Source: Cokeromyces recurvatus
Taxonomy: Eukaryota > Mucoromycota > Mucoromycetes > Mucorales > Mucoraceae
DNA: 64,000 nucleotides
NCBI RefSeq assembly: GCF_025118155.1
Contig: NW_026251404.1
Coordinates: 248,001-312,000, forward strand
Direction of reading: 5' to 3'
Shown: positions 22,852 through 37,178 of the stretch, one piece after another
Numbering within the stretch: position 1 is the stretch's first letter
How the letters are laid out: each line of letters begins with the position of its first letter
Notes under the pieces: generated by a model
The model's database searches: none
Seen by the model: only the letters and a program-made list of their open reading frames with translations
Told to the model about the DNA's origin: nothing
Position numbers and translations under genes: made by a program

Positions 22852-24397
22852 CTACACCTTTTTGCAAAAATAAATGGCACGCTTAAAAATTACGTATGGT
22901 ACACTAATCCAAATTGAGTTGGCACAAAAAGAAAGAATTTAATATGGCACACTTCTCTTTTATTCATAAAAAAATAACTAATTCTATACGTAATATTGAA
23001 TATGTCTTTTTGAAGTTTATTTCAAAGACGGCAAAGAAAACGCCGTAGATGAAGATGACTTAGAGCCTGTACAAATGAAAGTAGACAAAGAAGCATATCT
23101 TCTAGACGACATTACTAATTATGATTCACATATGAACCTGATGCCAGTTAAAAGAAAAAAAAACGAAAAAAAGAGTCAAAAGTGATGTTCTTTATATATA
23201 TATATATGTATATATTTATGAGAAAGGCTTGACTGCAGGTGAAGCAGCAAGTTTGATGAATATCCCTCGCAAAAACTGGCTACAATTGGCTTCAGAATGA
23301 CCAAAATAAGCTCGTTGATAGACTAGAGGGAAAGGCCGATGACGATATATGATAATTTGACAGAAAAGTGAGGTCGAAAATCACTACTAAACACGAATCA
23401 TAAAGAATATCTCGAGGAAACATATGGCGAAAATGCTTCAGCAATGATAGATCAAACTATAGATAGCCTGACTGATCAATTTGAGAGTCAAAAAGTCAGT
23501 AAAAAAAAAAAAAAAAAAACTGTCCGTAACTTCATGGTAAATGAATGCGCATTATCTTTCAAAAAAACTTATTTCTACCCTCCCCCTCACGGAGAGAAGT
23601 TCTCCTGAAAAGATTCAGCAAAGATATGAGCGGGTTATTAATTGGTCAAAAACAGATCTAGGTTACCAGAGTAATTGTGTTTTTAATGATGAAGCAGCAT
23701 TCCATGTCAACCTTAAAAGGACAATGGGTTGATCAAAAAAAAAAAAAAAAAAAAGGAGAAAGAGCCATCGTAGAGACGCTTACAACGAGGGCACAGACGA
23801 CAACCATTCTAGGTGCTATATTGCCCGATGGAATTATAAATGTGAAAGTAAGAAGACCTTAATAATCTGTCTCAAAGAAACGAAAATTACATAGCACGCC
23901 ATCCTAAAACCGCTGGATCTGCTGCAATCAAAACAACGTGCACCGTTACTGACCCTTATTTCAATTTCATTGCTAGTAACTCTTGATATTTTGGACAAGC
24001 ACGAGCCGTTCACGGGCTTTTACCTTATCATGCATCATGTTCCAATCTATAAAAACCTTGATATCGAAAGTTATAGAATCAACCGCGGATACGGCTGTGT
24101 TTATCTTTCACTTCCTTATTCACCTGAACTGAACCCGATCAAACAATTTTAGTCGGTTGTCAAAAGTATACTGAAAAGAGAAAAAAAAAACTTTTAGAAA
24201 AGGAAACGCTAACTTCAAGAATAACCGATGCTTGCAACAGTGTTCTTTTGAGTGATTTACAAGGCTTTTGTCGGTATTCTGATTCAAACATTCACTTTGA
24301 TTTTGGCACTCTTTATGCTTAAAAATTTTGTGTTATCAATAAAATAAAGTGTGTGTGCCAAGAAAAACAAAAAAAAAAATATGTGCAAAAGGTGCAG
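22852..24397 (+). mobile_element. Inactivated Tc1/mariner-type transposon relic
   Basis: A 1.5-kb relic with a plus-strand transposase in pieces. The imperfect ends match in inverted orientation: ACACCTTTTTGCA near 22852-22865 against the reverse complement of TGCAAAAGGTGC near 24383-24394. TGGCAC motifs follow inside both ends. The size fits a simple Tc1/mariner element. The end match is short and degenerate, so boundaries are approximate. Confidence 0.65.
23020..24321 (+). pseudogene. Dead DD34E transposase, catalytic residues lost
   Basis: Fragments in order: a helix-turn-helix remnant (GEAASLMNIPR) near 23240, a helical segment (LNTNHKEYLEETYGEN) near 23390, and an N-terminal catalytic piece at 23541-23732 with the first Asp in CVFNDEAAFHVNLK. 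A TTRAQTTTILGAILPDG block follows at 23677-23862, then the last catalytic piece at 23970-24152. There the second Asp position reads MHHVPIYK (Asp to His) and the Glu position reads LNPIKQF (Glu to Lys). A conserved-type tail continues to the stop at about 24321. Stops, frameshifts and long A-runs (23502-23519, 23736-23754) break the frame. Clearly non-functional. Confidence 0.8.
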
Positions 24398-25145
24398 ACT
24401 ATTTTTTTTCAGGAGTTTGAATATATAATTGCGAATTCTTCAATTCTTCTCTAATATACTGAATAATAACCCTGGTATCTTATTGGTATCTTATGGGGTT
24501 ACCTTGTTTCTCCTATAAACAAAAGGATCATAAATAATTTCAGTCTATATTGTTCAACCATCCTCTAAAGATGTATGTTGTTTATTTTGATAATAGATAG
24601 ATATTCAATTACTTTTACGATGTTAGCAGTAGTGCTACACCCTTTCATATGGTAATCCTGTACATAGTATTGAGCATCTAATCTATTTACTCTCTATCAT
24701 ATTGGTTGTATGTTATATTAAAAAAAAAAAATTCGTTGACAGCTTTCCCGTCCCTTTTAGAGTTTTACTCGGAGTTGCGGATAAGAAAACGAGATTCATT
24801 TCATATAGCCAAAGACATTAAAAGAAAGGATTCTCCAAGTGTAATTTTATTGCTTCTTTGATGGTTTATATAGCATGAACCGCGGTTCAAAGATTAATTA
24901 TGGTTTCATATTCATTTAAAAAAAAAAAAAAAAAAAAAAAAAGTTCAGGAACAGCAAATGGTTATCTTTAACAAATACAACAAGCAAGCAAAAGATATAT
25001 TTTGTTTTCCACGTGATGGAGAACATACAATGGTAGAATAAAGATAGTGCTTCAAAAAAATAAAATAAAATAAAATAATAATAATGCTCATCTTCCATCT
25101 TGTGAAAGCAGGAACTCCATATCATTGAGCAGATCATTATTACTG

Positions 25146-25189
<44 letters not shown>

Positions 25190-25750
25190 CTAAAATAAAA
25201 TGATATAGAGGAGTGAATATATATATGTATATATAAACATATTGTTTATTAGTTAGCTTATAACACTCAGATCTTTCAGAGTTGTAAGCGTCTTTCAGCC
25301 TTGACGAATAAGGCTCCTTTATTCAAATGCTTCATCTAGACCTATATAAGCTGCTGGTGAGTTACTTTCTCTTTCTCCATTGAGAAAACAGTGGCTTGTC
25401 AAACACGATACGTTATTTATCAATGACTGTAAATCCAGAAAAAAAAAAGACAAGAGGTATATTTCAAAGGCTACAAATTAAGATAGCAAAGACTGTAAAA
25501 AAGTTGATAGGGAGCACGTAATAAGATAAAAAAAAAAAAAAAAAAAAAAAAACTTTGCGTTTAACTCTGTTACTTTTTTTTTTTATCTCACATACAAAAA
25601 ACAAATGACATTATTTTTTATGATAAATAAATAAAAATACATGTAACAACGTTTATTTTAAAAGGATGCACACACATATATTCAATAGTTCTAAATACTC
25701 GACTACTACTTCTTTTCTTTTTTTTTTTCTTAATATAATATAATATTATC
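24398..25750. other. Intergenic, homopolymer-rich
   Basis: No gene seen. A-runs at about 24918-24941 and 25530-25552, a T-run of about 40 at 25148-25187, and a short inverted repeat GAACCGCGGTTC near 24878-24889. Confidence 0.55.
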
Positions 25751-28055
<2,305 letters not shown>

Positions 28056-29121
28056 ACTTTTTTTCTTATTATCAAAATATGAACAATAAAAATAGAAGGT
28101 ATATTGTAATGACGTTACTTATATATATATATTTTTATATACTTAATAAAAAAGAAAGAAAGAAAAAAAAAAAAGAAAAAACAGGCAAGGGAAATGACAT
28201 TTTTTTTTTTCTTAAAAAAAAATACGAATTTTAATTACTTTTGTGACTTGTATGCACCCCCACACTTGACTTAATCCAGAAAAATACACTACTGCTGCTC
28301 TCTGCTCGATGAGCGGGTGTATTTATGAAAAAAAAAAATAAGGGGCGGGAAGTAAAATCCCAAAAGAAAAGATATTCAACTCAACAATAAAACATGAATG
28401 CTTATTGATGATTTCTTCAAAGGAAAAATAAAAAAAAAAGAATATGACACTATTGTTGGAAAGAAGCTTTGAACCTGATTTAATTCAGAAATAGTAATTG
28501 CTCGCGTATAATGTTTCTATTGTAATTCTAAGGTACTAAAATAAAAAATGAATCATTATGAAAGACTTTATAAGTATAAAAATGTTAAAAATTGCTGATC
28601 TTACGCAAAAGGAAGACTATTGTTATCATAGACAATTAGTAAGCAAAAAAAAAAAAAAAACCCAAATTTACACTTAATACAAAAAATAGAGTAACAAAAC
28701 CTCCTTTTTTTTTTTTAAGTATTGCGAAGTCTAGTAGTAGAGTAGCTAACTATACAGCACAAAACTGCAAGAATGGGTATTACCAAGCAATAAGTAAAAA
28801 TAATAAAAAATTAGGACAAAAATGATAGTCCATACTTGATTATTAGATGAAGCAACATTAGTTTTTAATAGAAAGATTTTTAAACGACTCCATATATTTT
28901 AAATAAATTTATTTCTTACAATAAAAGACTTAGTTGAAGACTTGAGTTTATGCTTGTCTTAACAAAAAAAAAAAAAAAGGTGGTATTGATACGTTGTTAC
29001 TGTGACTGTAGTAGACAGGCAATTCAATCTCCACCTTTTTTTTTTTTTTTGACTACAGGTTTGTCCGTCGCCTTTATACATGTATATTTTTTTTTTTTTT
29101 AAAAAAAAAAAAATAGGCATA
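28056..29121. other. Divergent intergenic region, LETM1/UBA2
   Basis: Shared upstream region of LETM1 and UBA2. It contains several A-runs and a hairpin at 28975-29039 near the UBA2 start. No coding sequence seen. Confidence 0.55.
28975..29039. repeat. Inverted repeat ending in a T-run
   Basis: AAAAGGTGGTATTGA (28975-28989) faces TCAATCTCCACCTTTT (29024-29039). The arms could pair over about 14 bp with one bulge and a loop of 34 nt. A long T-run follows. It may be only a structured promoter element of UBA2, or a short Pol III-type transcript with a T terminator. No A/B boxes were recognised. Confidence 0.4.
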
Positions 29122-31454
29122 ATGAGTAAAAGAGAGGCATATAATGTGCAAATTCTTGGACAGGAACTTTATGATAAAGTTGCTTCCAGTAAAATTCTTT
29201 TAGTTGGTGCAGGTGGTATTGGCTGTGAATTATTAAAAAATCTTGTAATGTCAGGTTTTAAAGATATTGTTGTGGTAAGATCACGCAAATCTATACATCA
29301 ATCAAGTGAGATTAACTAGATTCATAGATCGATTTGGATACTATTGATATTTCAAACTTGAATCGACAATTTCTATTTCAAAGACATCATGTAAAGAAGG
29401 CAAAAGCTCACGTATGTTTTTGTTTTTCCTTGTAATATGAGTATACGTTAGCATAAACAAAATTAATAATCTTGTTTTAGGTTGCCAGAGAATCAGCACT
29501 CAAATTTAATCCTGCAGCGAATATTGTTTCTCTTCAGGCTAATATTAAAGAACCTCAATTTAATGTTCAATGGTTTAAACAATTTACAATGGTTTTAAAT
29601 GCTTTAGATAATTTGGGTAAGTCTTTAAATAGTATTAACTGTCAAAAATAAAAGGAAATATAATTTTAATATTTTTTTTTTTCTGAATAGATGCCCGTAG
29701 ACATGTTAATACTATGTGTTTAGCAGCAGATGTTCCACTTGTTGAATCTGGAACTCAAGGTTATCTTGGACAAGCCTATGTGATTAAGAAAGTAAGGTAT
29801 ATAAAAGTGTAACAAATATTAAAATATTAACCTCTTTCACTCTCCCCCTCTTTTTGTGTGTGTGTGTAGTACGAGACCGAATGCTTTGAATGTCAACCTA
29901 AACCTACACCTACAACCTATCCTGTATGTACCATTAGAAGCACACCAAGTGCTCCTATTCACTGTATTGTATGGGCCAAAAGCTTTTTATTTAGGCAAGT
30001 CTATATAAATAATTTGATAGATATTATAATCCTTATGTTGCTTATATTGTTTGTATAGTCAATTATTTGGTAATTCAGAAGATGAAGAAGTATTTGACAA
30101 TGATAAGTCTGAAGACAATGGTAAAAGAATATACATACATATTTATTTTATTCTATTTTATTGAAATAATATGTTATAGCACAAGAATTAGAGGCATTAG
30201 CTAGAGAGACAGCAGAATTAAAAACAATAAAAGAAGCAGCAGGGTCTTCTGACTATGCACGAAAAGTATTTGAAAAAGTCTTTAATATCGATATTCAACG
30301 ACTCTTATCAATGGATTCTATGTGGAAGAATCGAACAAGGCCTACACCACTTGATTATGATACATTAGAGAAAAACACAAAGCTTATGGCAGAGGATGAA
30401 GCATCAACAGGACTTGCTGATCAAAAAGTATGGAGTCTAAATGAAAACTTTAAAGTATTTAATGATAGTGTAGTTCGATTATCGAAGCGTTACTTGAAGG
30501 AAAGAGAGGTTCAACCTGATGCTATTTTGTCATTCGATAAAGATGATGACGATGCAATGGATTTTGTAACAGCTGCCTCAAATTTAAGAGCCTATATCTT
30601 TCATATACCAACAAAGAGTTTATTTGATGTTAAATGTAAGTAACTAAAGTGATATAGTTAATATGATAGTTTTTTTTTAATCCTTTGTATAATAGCTATG
30701 GCAGGAAATATTATCCCAGCTATTGCTACTACAAATGCGGTTATTGCTGGCTTTGTTATTATGAAAGCATATGGTATATTACGAGGAAATATCAAAGATA
30801 TTCCTAGAGTAAGATAAATAGTTTATCAAATGTATTATCATTTAAACTTCTCTTCTATCTATAGACATATCTTACAACTGGTTCACGTCTTGTTCAAGAA
30901 GCAAATGTTCAACCTAATCCAAACTGTGGTGTATGTAAATCTAGAGGTTCAACAGCATTAGTTAACTTTGAGAAAACAACCTTAAACGATTTAATTAATC
31001 AAGTTATTCTATTAAAACAAGAAAAGGGGGGCGCAGAGATGAATAAGGATGAATTAAGTGTTTTACAAGGAAGTAAACTCATTTACGACGCATTTGAAGA
31101 AGAAGTACAGTTAGCAGATAAGCCATTACATGAAATTGGATTATATCCTGGTAGTATTTTACGTTTTCAAGACGATGAAACTGATGTTGATCTTATTTTA
31201 GAAACTATTTTAAGGTAAGAAGAGAAAGAGAATAGATGTAATAGATAATAAATCATATAAAAAATTATAGTGAAAAACGAGTAGAACTATTAAACCCTAT
31301 CCCCAAGACTAATATATTAAATAATACAAGAAAGCGTAAATTAGAAGAAGAAGCTTTACCAAAAGAAATGAATAAGAAAGTAAAGATAGTTTCTGAAGTA
31401 GTTGATAATATAATTATACTTGATGAAGAAGAGGACATTGTTTTATTAGACTAA
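29122..31454 (+). CDS. UBA2: SUMO-activating enzyme subunit UBA2
   Basis: Catalytic subunit of the heterodimeric SUMO E1. It adenylates SUMO with AOS1, forms a thioester and passes SUMO to UBC9. Ten exons (29122-29274, 29328-29411, 29481-29616, 29691-29791, 29870-29994, 30059-30120, 30180-30635, 30696-30808, 30865-31214, 31271-31454) give 587 residues. The nucleotide-binding motif GAGGIGCE is at about residues 29-36. The crossover block [16 protein letters not shown] follows. Zinc ligands are CFEC (163/166) and CGVC in the C-terminal half. The catalytic Cys is at about 178 in [10 protein letters not shown]. The ubiquitin-fold domain starts around LNDLINQ. The tail carries a basic NLS (RKRKLEEE) and an acidic hydrophobic end ([14 protein letters not shown]) resembling a SUMO-interacting motif. 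Intron 5 uses a GC donor (AG|GCAAGT). Confidence 0.96.
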
Positions 31455-31592
31455 CTTATACATACACGTGATACATTATTAAATCATATTTGTCTTTTAT
31501 GCGAAAAAATAAAAAAAATGATTAATATATAATAAAATCTATAGAAAATAGACTATTTCTTCTTCTTTTCTTCTTCTTCTTTTAAACAAAAC

Positions 31593-32382
31593 ATGCTACA
31601 AACTAATAATTTAAAAAGAATTCGAGATGAAAAGGAGTTAAACCAAGACACAACAAAGATGAAAATAGCAAATAAGCAAAAATCAAATATTTTTGATTTT
31701 CAATGTTCTGCCTTTTTAACTGGGAAAATTTTTGATTTTCAATTATCTCAAGTATTTAATAAGAATAGCAATAGTTCGTTTAACTATGTTGCCTTATTCT
31801 TTTGCAGTTATAATTTGTAAATAGGCGAAATCTCTTTTCAATGTTAACTCGCTCTACTTACCCTCTTTCTTTTTCTTCTTCCTCTTCTTATAGCTCACCA
31901 CAATCTAAAAAGGATTTGTATCATATAGAGTAAGCAACTTTCATGTCACTCTTATTTATCGTTTGTAACTCTCTTTTTTTCATCTATAGAGATAATTCTG
32001 CTCATTTAATTCAATATGGTGCTTTACCGATTGTAATAACACAGGATGGAATTCAACTACATTCGGTTTATGCGACTCCTGGGAAGTCAGCTGGAAGTCT
32101 AACATTTCAACCCTCTTTTATTTTAGGTAAGTAGAGAAAGTAGGTAGCGAGGGAAGGAGTGGATGTATTGACATGGTTAAAATAGCTTCAGATAGTACTG
32201 ATAGACTTATTGCTCGAGCTTATAAATCAATTGACTCCAAGACACATGATATTCAAAGGACTATCATTATTTTAGACCATAACTTGCATGTTTTATTCTA
32301 TCATAAAGTCCCTCATCAAAAGTTTTTTCCTATGAAAATGATTTTAAATTGTTTTGAACAATCATGTAAAAGGAATTATTAA
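31593..32382 (+). CDS. Unknown protein, 197 residues
   Basis: Four exons (31593-31816, 31894-31929, 31990-32126, 32186-32382) with good GT-AG sites give an uninterrupted frame of 197 residues, including a 36-nt exon 2. The N-terminal 50 residues are basic and Lys/Asn-rich. The second half (YGALPIVITQDGIQLHSVYA and onward to the C-terminus) looks like a beta-rich fold. I do not recognise the family. Exon 1 uses donor TT|GTAAAT; another exon 1 end is possible. The gene lies 138 bp after the UBA2 stop on the same strand. Confidence 0.55.
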
Positions 32383-32554
32383 AGAAGATAAATAAAGGGT
32401 GTTTTTTTTAACTATATACAAACGTTATATAAAACGTTCCTCTTCCCTTCTTGTCATATTATATATTATTATGCTTTATTAAATAATAGTATACTTAAAA
32501 GAGAGAGAGTGAGAAAAGAAGAAAAAGGCTTAATGATGATTCCTATATCTTTAT

Positions 32555-33622
32555 TTATTTTTTATCCCAATTATAGCCCTTAAACATTTCTTCAGCATGT
32601 ATATCAGGGATCCAAAAGCCATCCTTATCTATAAATACTTGAGGCTTTTCTTTAACCTGCTTTCTATTTTGAAAGAGTTCTTCATTACCATTTGAGCCAT
32701 CTGCAATAGAGCTTCTGCTGTCATCATCGTCTTCATCGTCGTCATCATCATCGTCGTCATCATCATCATCGTCATCATTTAATATAGATACATCATAAAG
32801 AAGGACACTACTTTCATCTAAAGAAATACTACTACTACTACTACTACTACTATCTAAATAAGTGATGTCATCAAGCAAATTTGTGCTGTAAAGAGACATA
32901 TCGCTTTCATCTGAAAGGTCGCTACTTTCAAAAGCAGCACTGCTGTCTAGGTCATTAAACGGACTTGTAATGAAATTATCATTATTATTAATACTATCAC
33001 TTGATTCCTCTTCTACCATAGGGACGAACACAAGTCTACTAGAAGAGCCATCCTCAGAAGCAATAGTGGATTCTTCATTTTCTCTATCATTATCAGAATT
33101 ATGGGTACGATGCTCCTTTTTTTCTTTAATAACAAGATCCTCTTCGTCATGAACACGCTTGTTAAGAGTAGGATGGTCATCATGTGCTTTTTTTTCAGAA
33201 ATGAATAGATGACGGTGATATCTGCGAAGAGCATGTTTAAATTTAAGTTTAGAAGCAGCACGTTCTCTAGATCTAGATCTAGATCTCATAATAGGATGAG
33301 ATGTAGCTACAGAGTAAGAGTCCTCATTGGATAATGAAGAAGCAACAACTTTGGGTGATATGGATGAAGCTTCCTCCTCCTTTGATGAGAAAGAGTTGGA
33401 TACATGATCATCAGCGAATATAAGTTTTTTAAGGAAATCATTTAGATTATGTCTTTCAAAAGATGGATTATCATTCACACTAGAAACTGCACTAGAAGAG
33501 GCTTCTTCAATCCAGTAAGCAGATTCATAAGATATTGCCGAAGAATAGGATTCACTATCAGAGGCAGCATAAACGGCTTGAGATAAGAGAGTAGAAGTAA
33601 TTAAGGCGAGAGTAAATCGCAT
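32555..33622 (-). CDS. Secreted acidic Ser/Asp-rich protein, unknown
   Basis: Single-exon ORF of 355 residues. The first about 19 residues (MRFTLALITSTLLSQAVYA) form a signal peptide with an Ala-x-Ala cleavage site. The mature protein is mostly disordered, rich in Ser and Asp/Glu, with a run of fourteen Asp near residue 290 and a run of Ser nearby. An Arg-Ser repeat (RSRSRSRE) followed by a basic block lies at about residues 113-135. The C-terminal 35 residues (KDGFWIPDIHAEEMFKGYNW) look conserved rather than low complexity. Possibly a cell-wall or calcium-binding secreted protein, by composition only. Confidence 0.65.
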   Translation of the reverse strand: MRFTLALITSTLLSQAVYAASDSESYSSAISYESAYWIEEASSSAVSSVNDNPSFERHNLNDFLKKLIFADDHVSNSFSSKEEEASSISPKVVASSLSNEDSYSVATSHPIMRSRSRSRERAASKLKFKHALRRYHRHLFISEKKAHDDHPTLNKRVHDEEDLVIKEKKEHRTHNSDNDRENEESTIASEDGSSSRLVFVPMVEEESSDSINNNDNFITSPFNDLDSSAAFESSDLSDESDMSLYSTNLLDDITYLDSSSSSSSSISLDESSVLLYDVSILNDDDDDDDDDDDDDDEDDDDSRSSIADGSNGNEELFQNRKQVKEKPQVFIDKDGFWIPDIHAEEMFKGYNWDKK

Positions 33623-34256
33623 GATAGTAATAAATTATAAGGGAAAGAAGAGAAAGAAAATAACAAGGATTAGTTTCGTGTATTTAATTTTTTTTTTTTC
33701 ATGTTTATTATTATTTGAAGGAATTTGACAAGCATTTCTCTAAATGTAATAAACGGTTTAAATTATAATATACGACAGTAAGTTTAAATCGTTTTTAGTC
33801 TATTACTTTTCTCTATTCATTTTTCTCTATGTTTTTTTTAATTCTTCCTTAAAAGTAAGCTATGATCTTTATATAAATGATGAAGGTAGAATACAATAAC
33901 TATGTGTTTTATTTGAAGTACTGAAAATAATATATGCTCCACTACGTTGTTTATAAAAATCTTATTTATTACTGACTAATATATATACATGCATTTGTAT
34001 ATAAATAGTACAGCGTTATCAAACATGATGTATTTGCTTTATATATATCATATATTATTATTTTTCATTAATATAAACAACTTGCCAAGGAAAGAATCAG
34101 TGAGTGAATGAGAGAAGCAAATTAAATTATTTAAAGTCCGTTTTTTTTTCCTATTTTAAATAAAACACAAATACATAATACATACAGCAAAATTCCCTTT
34201 TTTTTTTTATTATTATTATTATTTTGTTAAACACTTACATATAATATTTTAACAGT
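33623..34256. other. Divergent intergenic region
   Basis: Upstream region shared by the secreted-protein gene and ARPC4. AT-rich, no ORF with recognisable content. Confidence 0.55.
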
Positions 34257-35074
34257 ATGGTAAATATTGAAATTAGAGCTGAGAACGAGAAAACAAATAC
34301 AACAAAATGAAAAGCAATAATTAAATAATATATACGCGTTTTTTTTTTCTTTTTTTTTCTTTTTCTTTTTTATTAATTCATTTATTTTATTTTCATTAGT
34401 CCAACACACTCCGTCCCTATCTTACAGCTGTTCGTTCAACTTTGACCGCTGCATTATGTTTAGAAAACTTTTCTTCTCAAATTGCTGAAAGACACAATGC
34501 ACCTGAAATTGAATCAGGGTACGCTTTCTTTTTCTTATTTTATATATGTATATAAAAGGAAACTAATGTCTTGTTGTTAGAAAATCAAAAGAATTATTAA
34601 TGAACCCTTTAGTTATCAGTCGTAATGAAAATGAGAAAGTGTTGATTGAACCTTCTGTTAATTCAGTTCGTGTTAGTATCAAGATTAAGCAAGCAGATGA
34701 TCTTGAACGTATATTATGCCACAAGTTCTCTCGTTTCTTAATGATGAGAGCTGAAAATTTCGTTATTTTACGTAGAAAACCTATTGATGTAAGATTGACT
34801 TGTTAGACATTATATATATAACAACTAATAATTGTATGTAAAGGGCTATGACATTTCTTTCTTGATTACGAATAATCATACGGAACAAATGTATAAGCAT
34901 AAATTGGTTGATTTCATTGTTCATTTCATGGAAGAAGTGGATAAGGAAATTTCAGAAATGAAGTTAAGTGTAAATACTCGTGCAAGAATTGTTGCAGAAA
35001 GCTACTTGGTCCAGGTAAGATTATGGTTTATATTCACAAAAAAAAATAAGATAAAAGAAAGAGTTATTCATTTC

Positions 35075-35108
<34 letters not shown>

Positions 35109-35124
35109 TTCCTAGTTTGCTTAA
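34257..35124 (+). CDS. ARPC4: Arp2/3 complex subunit 4 (ARPC4)
   Basis: ARPC4 is a core structural subunit of the Arp2/3 complex that nucleates branched actin at the cortex and endocytic sites. The five-exon model is 34257-34259, 34400-34518, 34581-34788, 34844-35014, 35116-35124, giving 169 residues (usual length 168-170). The sequence is highly conserved ([60 protein letters not shown]). Exon 1 is only the ATG, followed by GTAAAT. The coding sequence resumes after TTTCATTAG with Ser-Asn-Thr, exactly residue 2 of the family. The last exon is 9 nt (Phe-Ala-stop) after a long T tract. The start exon is inferred from this fit; another upstream ATG with a donor was not seen. Confidence 0.93.
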
Positions 35125-36109
35125 ATTGAATCATCATTTCAATAAAAAAAAAAGAAAGAAAGCGAATGTTAAGATACAATCCATGACAATGTAAGCCTAT
35201 AATAGCATATTAACAATCTAAATTTGAGTCAACATGAAACAATATATAAACCAATGTTAGTTTAAATTGAAATATTTTGGAAATTACTGAATGTCTTTAA
35301 AACTGAATCCAAGAAAAAAGAGAATGATATAAATCGATTATTATTATTGTGTGTGTGTGTGTGTGTGTTTTTAAAAAAAAAAAAAAAAAAAAAAAAGCTA
35401 GAGACAGGAAAGAGGGGGGCGTGAAAGGGTTGGATGTAGTAAATTGATATATTACTTGAAAATATCATGTTTTAAAGAATATAAATAAATTGATAAATCA
35501 TAACACAACTACTACTACTATTAATAATAACTCCACTGTACTATTAATACAACTATTGCCAGTAAAGAGTAAATGTATTTTTATGCATAATTCAAACTTT
35601 GTTTAAAATTAAGAATTATAGTATTTCCGGATGATGTCGTCTTACTATATACACTACTATTACAGTCAACATGTCTTATATATAAAGCGCCTATTACATG
35701 TGTTGTAGTTACTAACATGACTTGACAATAAGGAATAATGTTATTATTTATCTTTTTTTTTGGATAATAATGTTATTTAGTCTAATTTGTGAGATTATGT
35801 ACATCATGGTGTTACCCTGTTTATGATGGTATTTGAGAAGGGCGGGAAAACCAAAGATCATGTGGGTAATTAGGAATAAAACGGAGATTTAATTCAATAA
35901 TATTCTTTAATTAATGATTGGTTTTACACGAAAAATGTGGGGTTAAATTATATTCTTAATTAGGACTTTTGTACTGAACTTTGTATCACCACCACATTTA
36001 TTTATTTTAGCCCTCTTTTTTTTATTTTATTTTATTTCATTCTATTTTATTTTATTTTTTTTTACTTTTCTTTTTTTTTCTTTTATTTTTTTTTTCGCTG
36101 GTACGAATC
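35125..36109. other. Intergenic upstream of the CSL gene
   Basis: No gene seen. A (GT)n tract near 35349-35369 abuts an A-run near 35373-35397. TTTTATTTTA-type repeats lie near 36020-36060 just upstream of the CSL start. Confidence 0.55.
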
Positions 36110-37142
36110 ATGTTTACTACTACGACAGACAATAGAAAAAGAAAACAAGATCATCATCTTAGTTCTTCTATGCCAACTAGTTCTTGGTCAGATTTTATTT
36201 ACTCTTCTCCTTCATCTCCTTCTATTGAAAATAATCTTCATTTTAATTTTGATACATTATTTGATCAACAACAACTTGACCAATCAGGATCCAATTCTCG
36301 TCGTCATTCGGTAGCTGTAGGTGAAATGGATTATCATTCTTTTGACTTTATTAAACAAGATATAAATATAATACCAGCAACAAATAATAATTCAGTTTGG
36401 GATGATATTCAAGTTTTATTGAATTCTACTAATACTTCTGGCTTTACTGATCTTCTATCAAACACTACAATTGATAGACCTATTCATAAACGTACTTTAT
36501 CTCTTAGAGAAGATAATCCTCATTATGCAACTCTTTTATCACCTGCTTTGTCAACTATCACCACTACTTCTTCTTCTTCTTCTAATTTCTTTAATTCAAG
36601 TTTTCTTGATGCTCTTGTAGCTAATGAAAATAATGATACAGCTACTATTATGTCAGATGTTACTTTTAATGATGATTTATTAAAATTTACTAATTCATCA
36701 TCTACGTCAACAATCACTCCGTCTGCTATTACAAATGAAATTAACACAATGGCAGATTGGTTATTAGAACAACAAGAAGTAAAAGAGAAAGAGAAAGAAA
36801 AAGAAAAACAACAACAAAAAAGACAAAGACGTAATAGTAGTACAAATTCTCCTATTTCTCCTACTATGGCTTCATCTTTATCTTCCATGTCACCTTCTCC
36901 TCCAATCACTCCCATGCAGCCGGTCTCTTTGGGATTTGAACTCATTTGTCAACAAGAATGGGGAGAACAACAGCCTTCTTTTAATAAAAATAGTCTTATT
37001 TCTGCTCGTATCGTTCAAGGAGAAACAATAGCTTTCTCTTTGAAGCCTTTAATTCAAGAATATCTTGTACAAAATAATGGTGAAAGAACTGTTATAGTCT
37101 TAACTAGTAGAGTAGCACAGAAAAGTTATGGAACTGAAAAGA

Positions 37143-37178
<36 letters not shown>

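Noticed and set aside
28465..28480. tRNA B-box-like sequence GGTTCAAAGC (minus strand)
   Set aside because: It departs from GGTTCGANTCC, and no A box or acceptor stem pairs with it.
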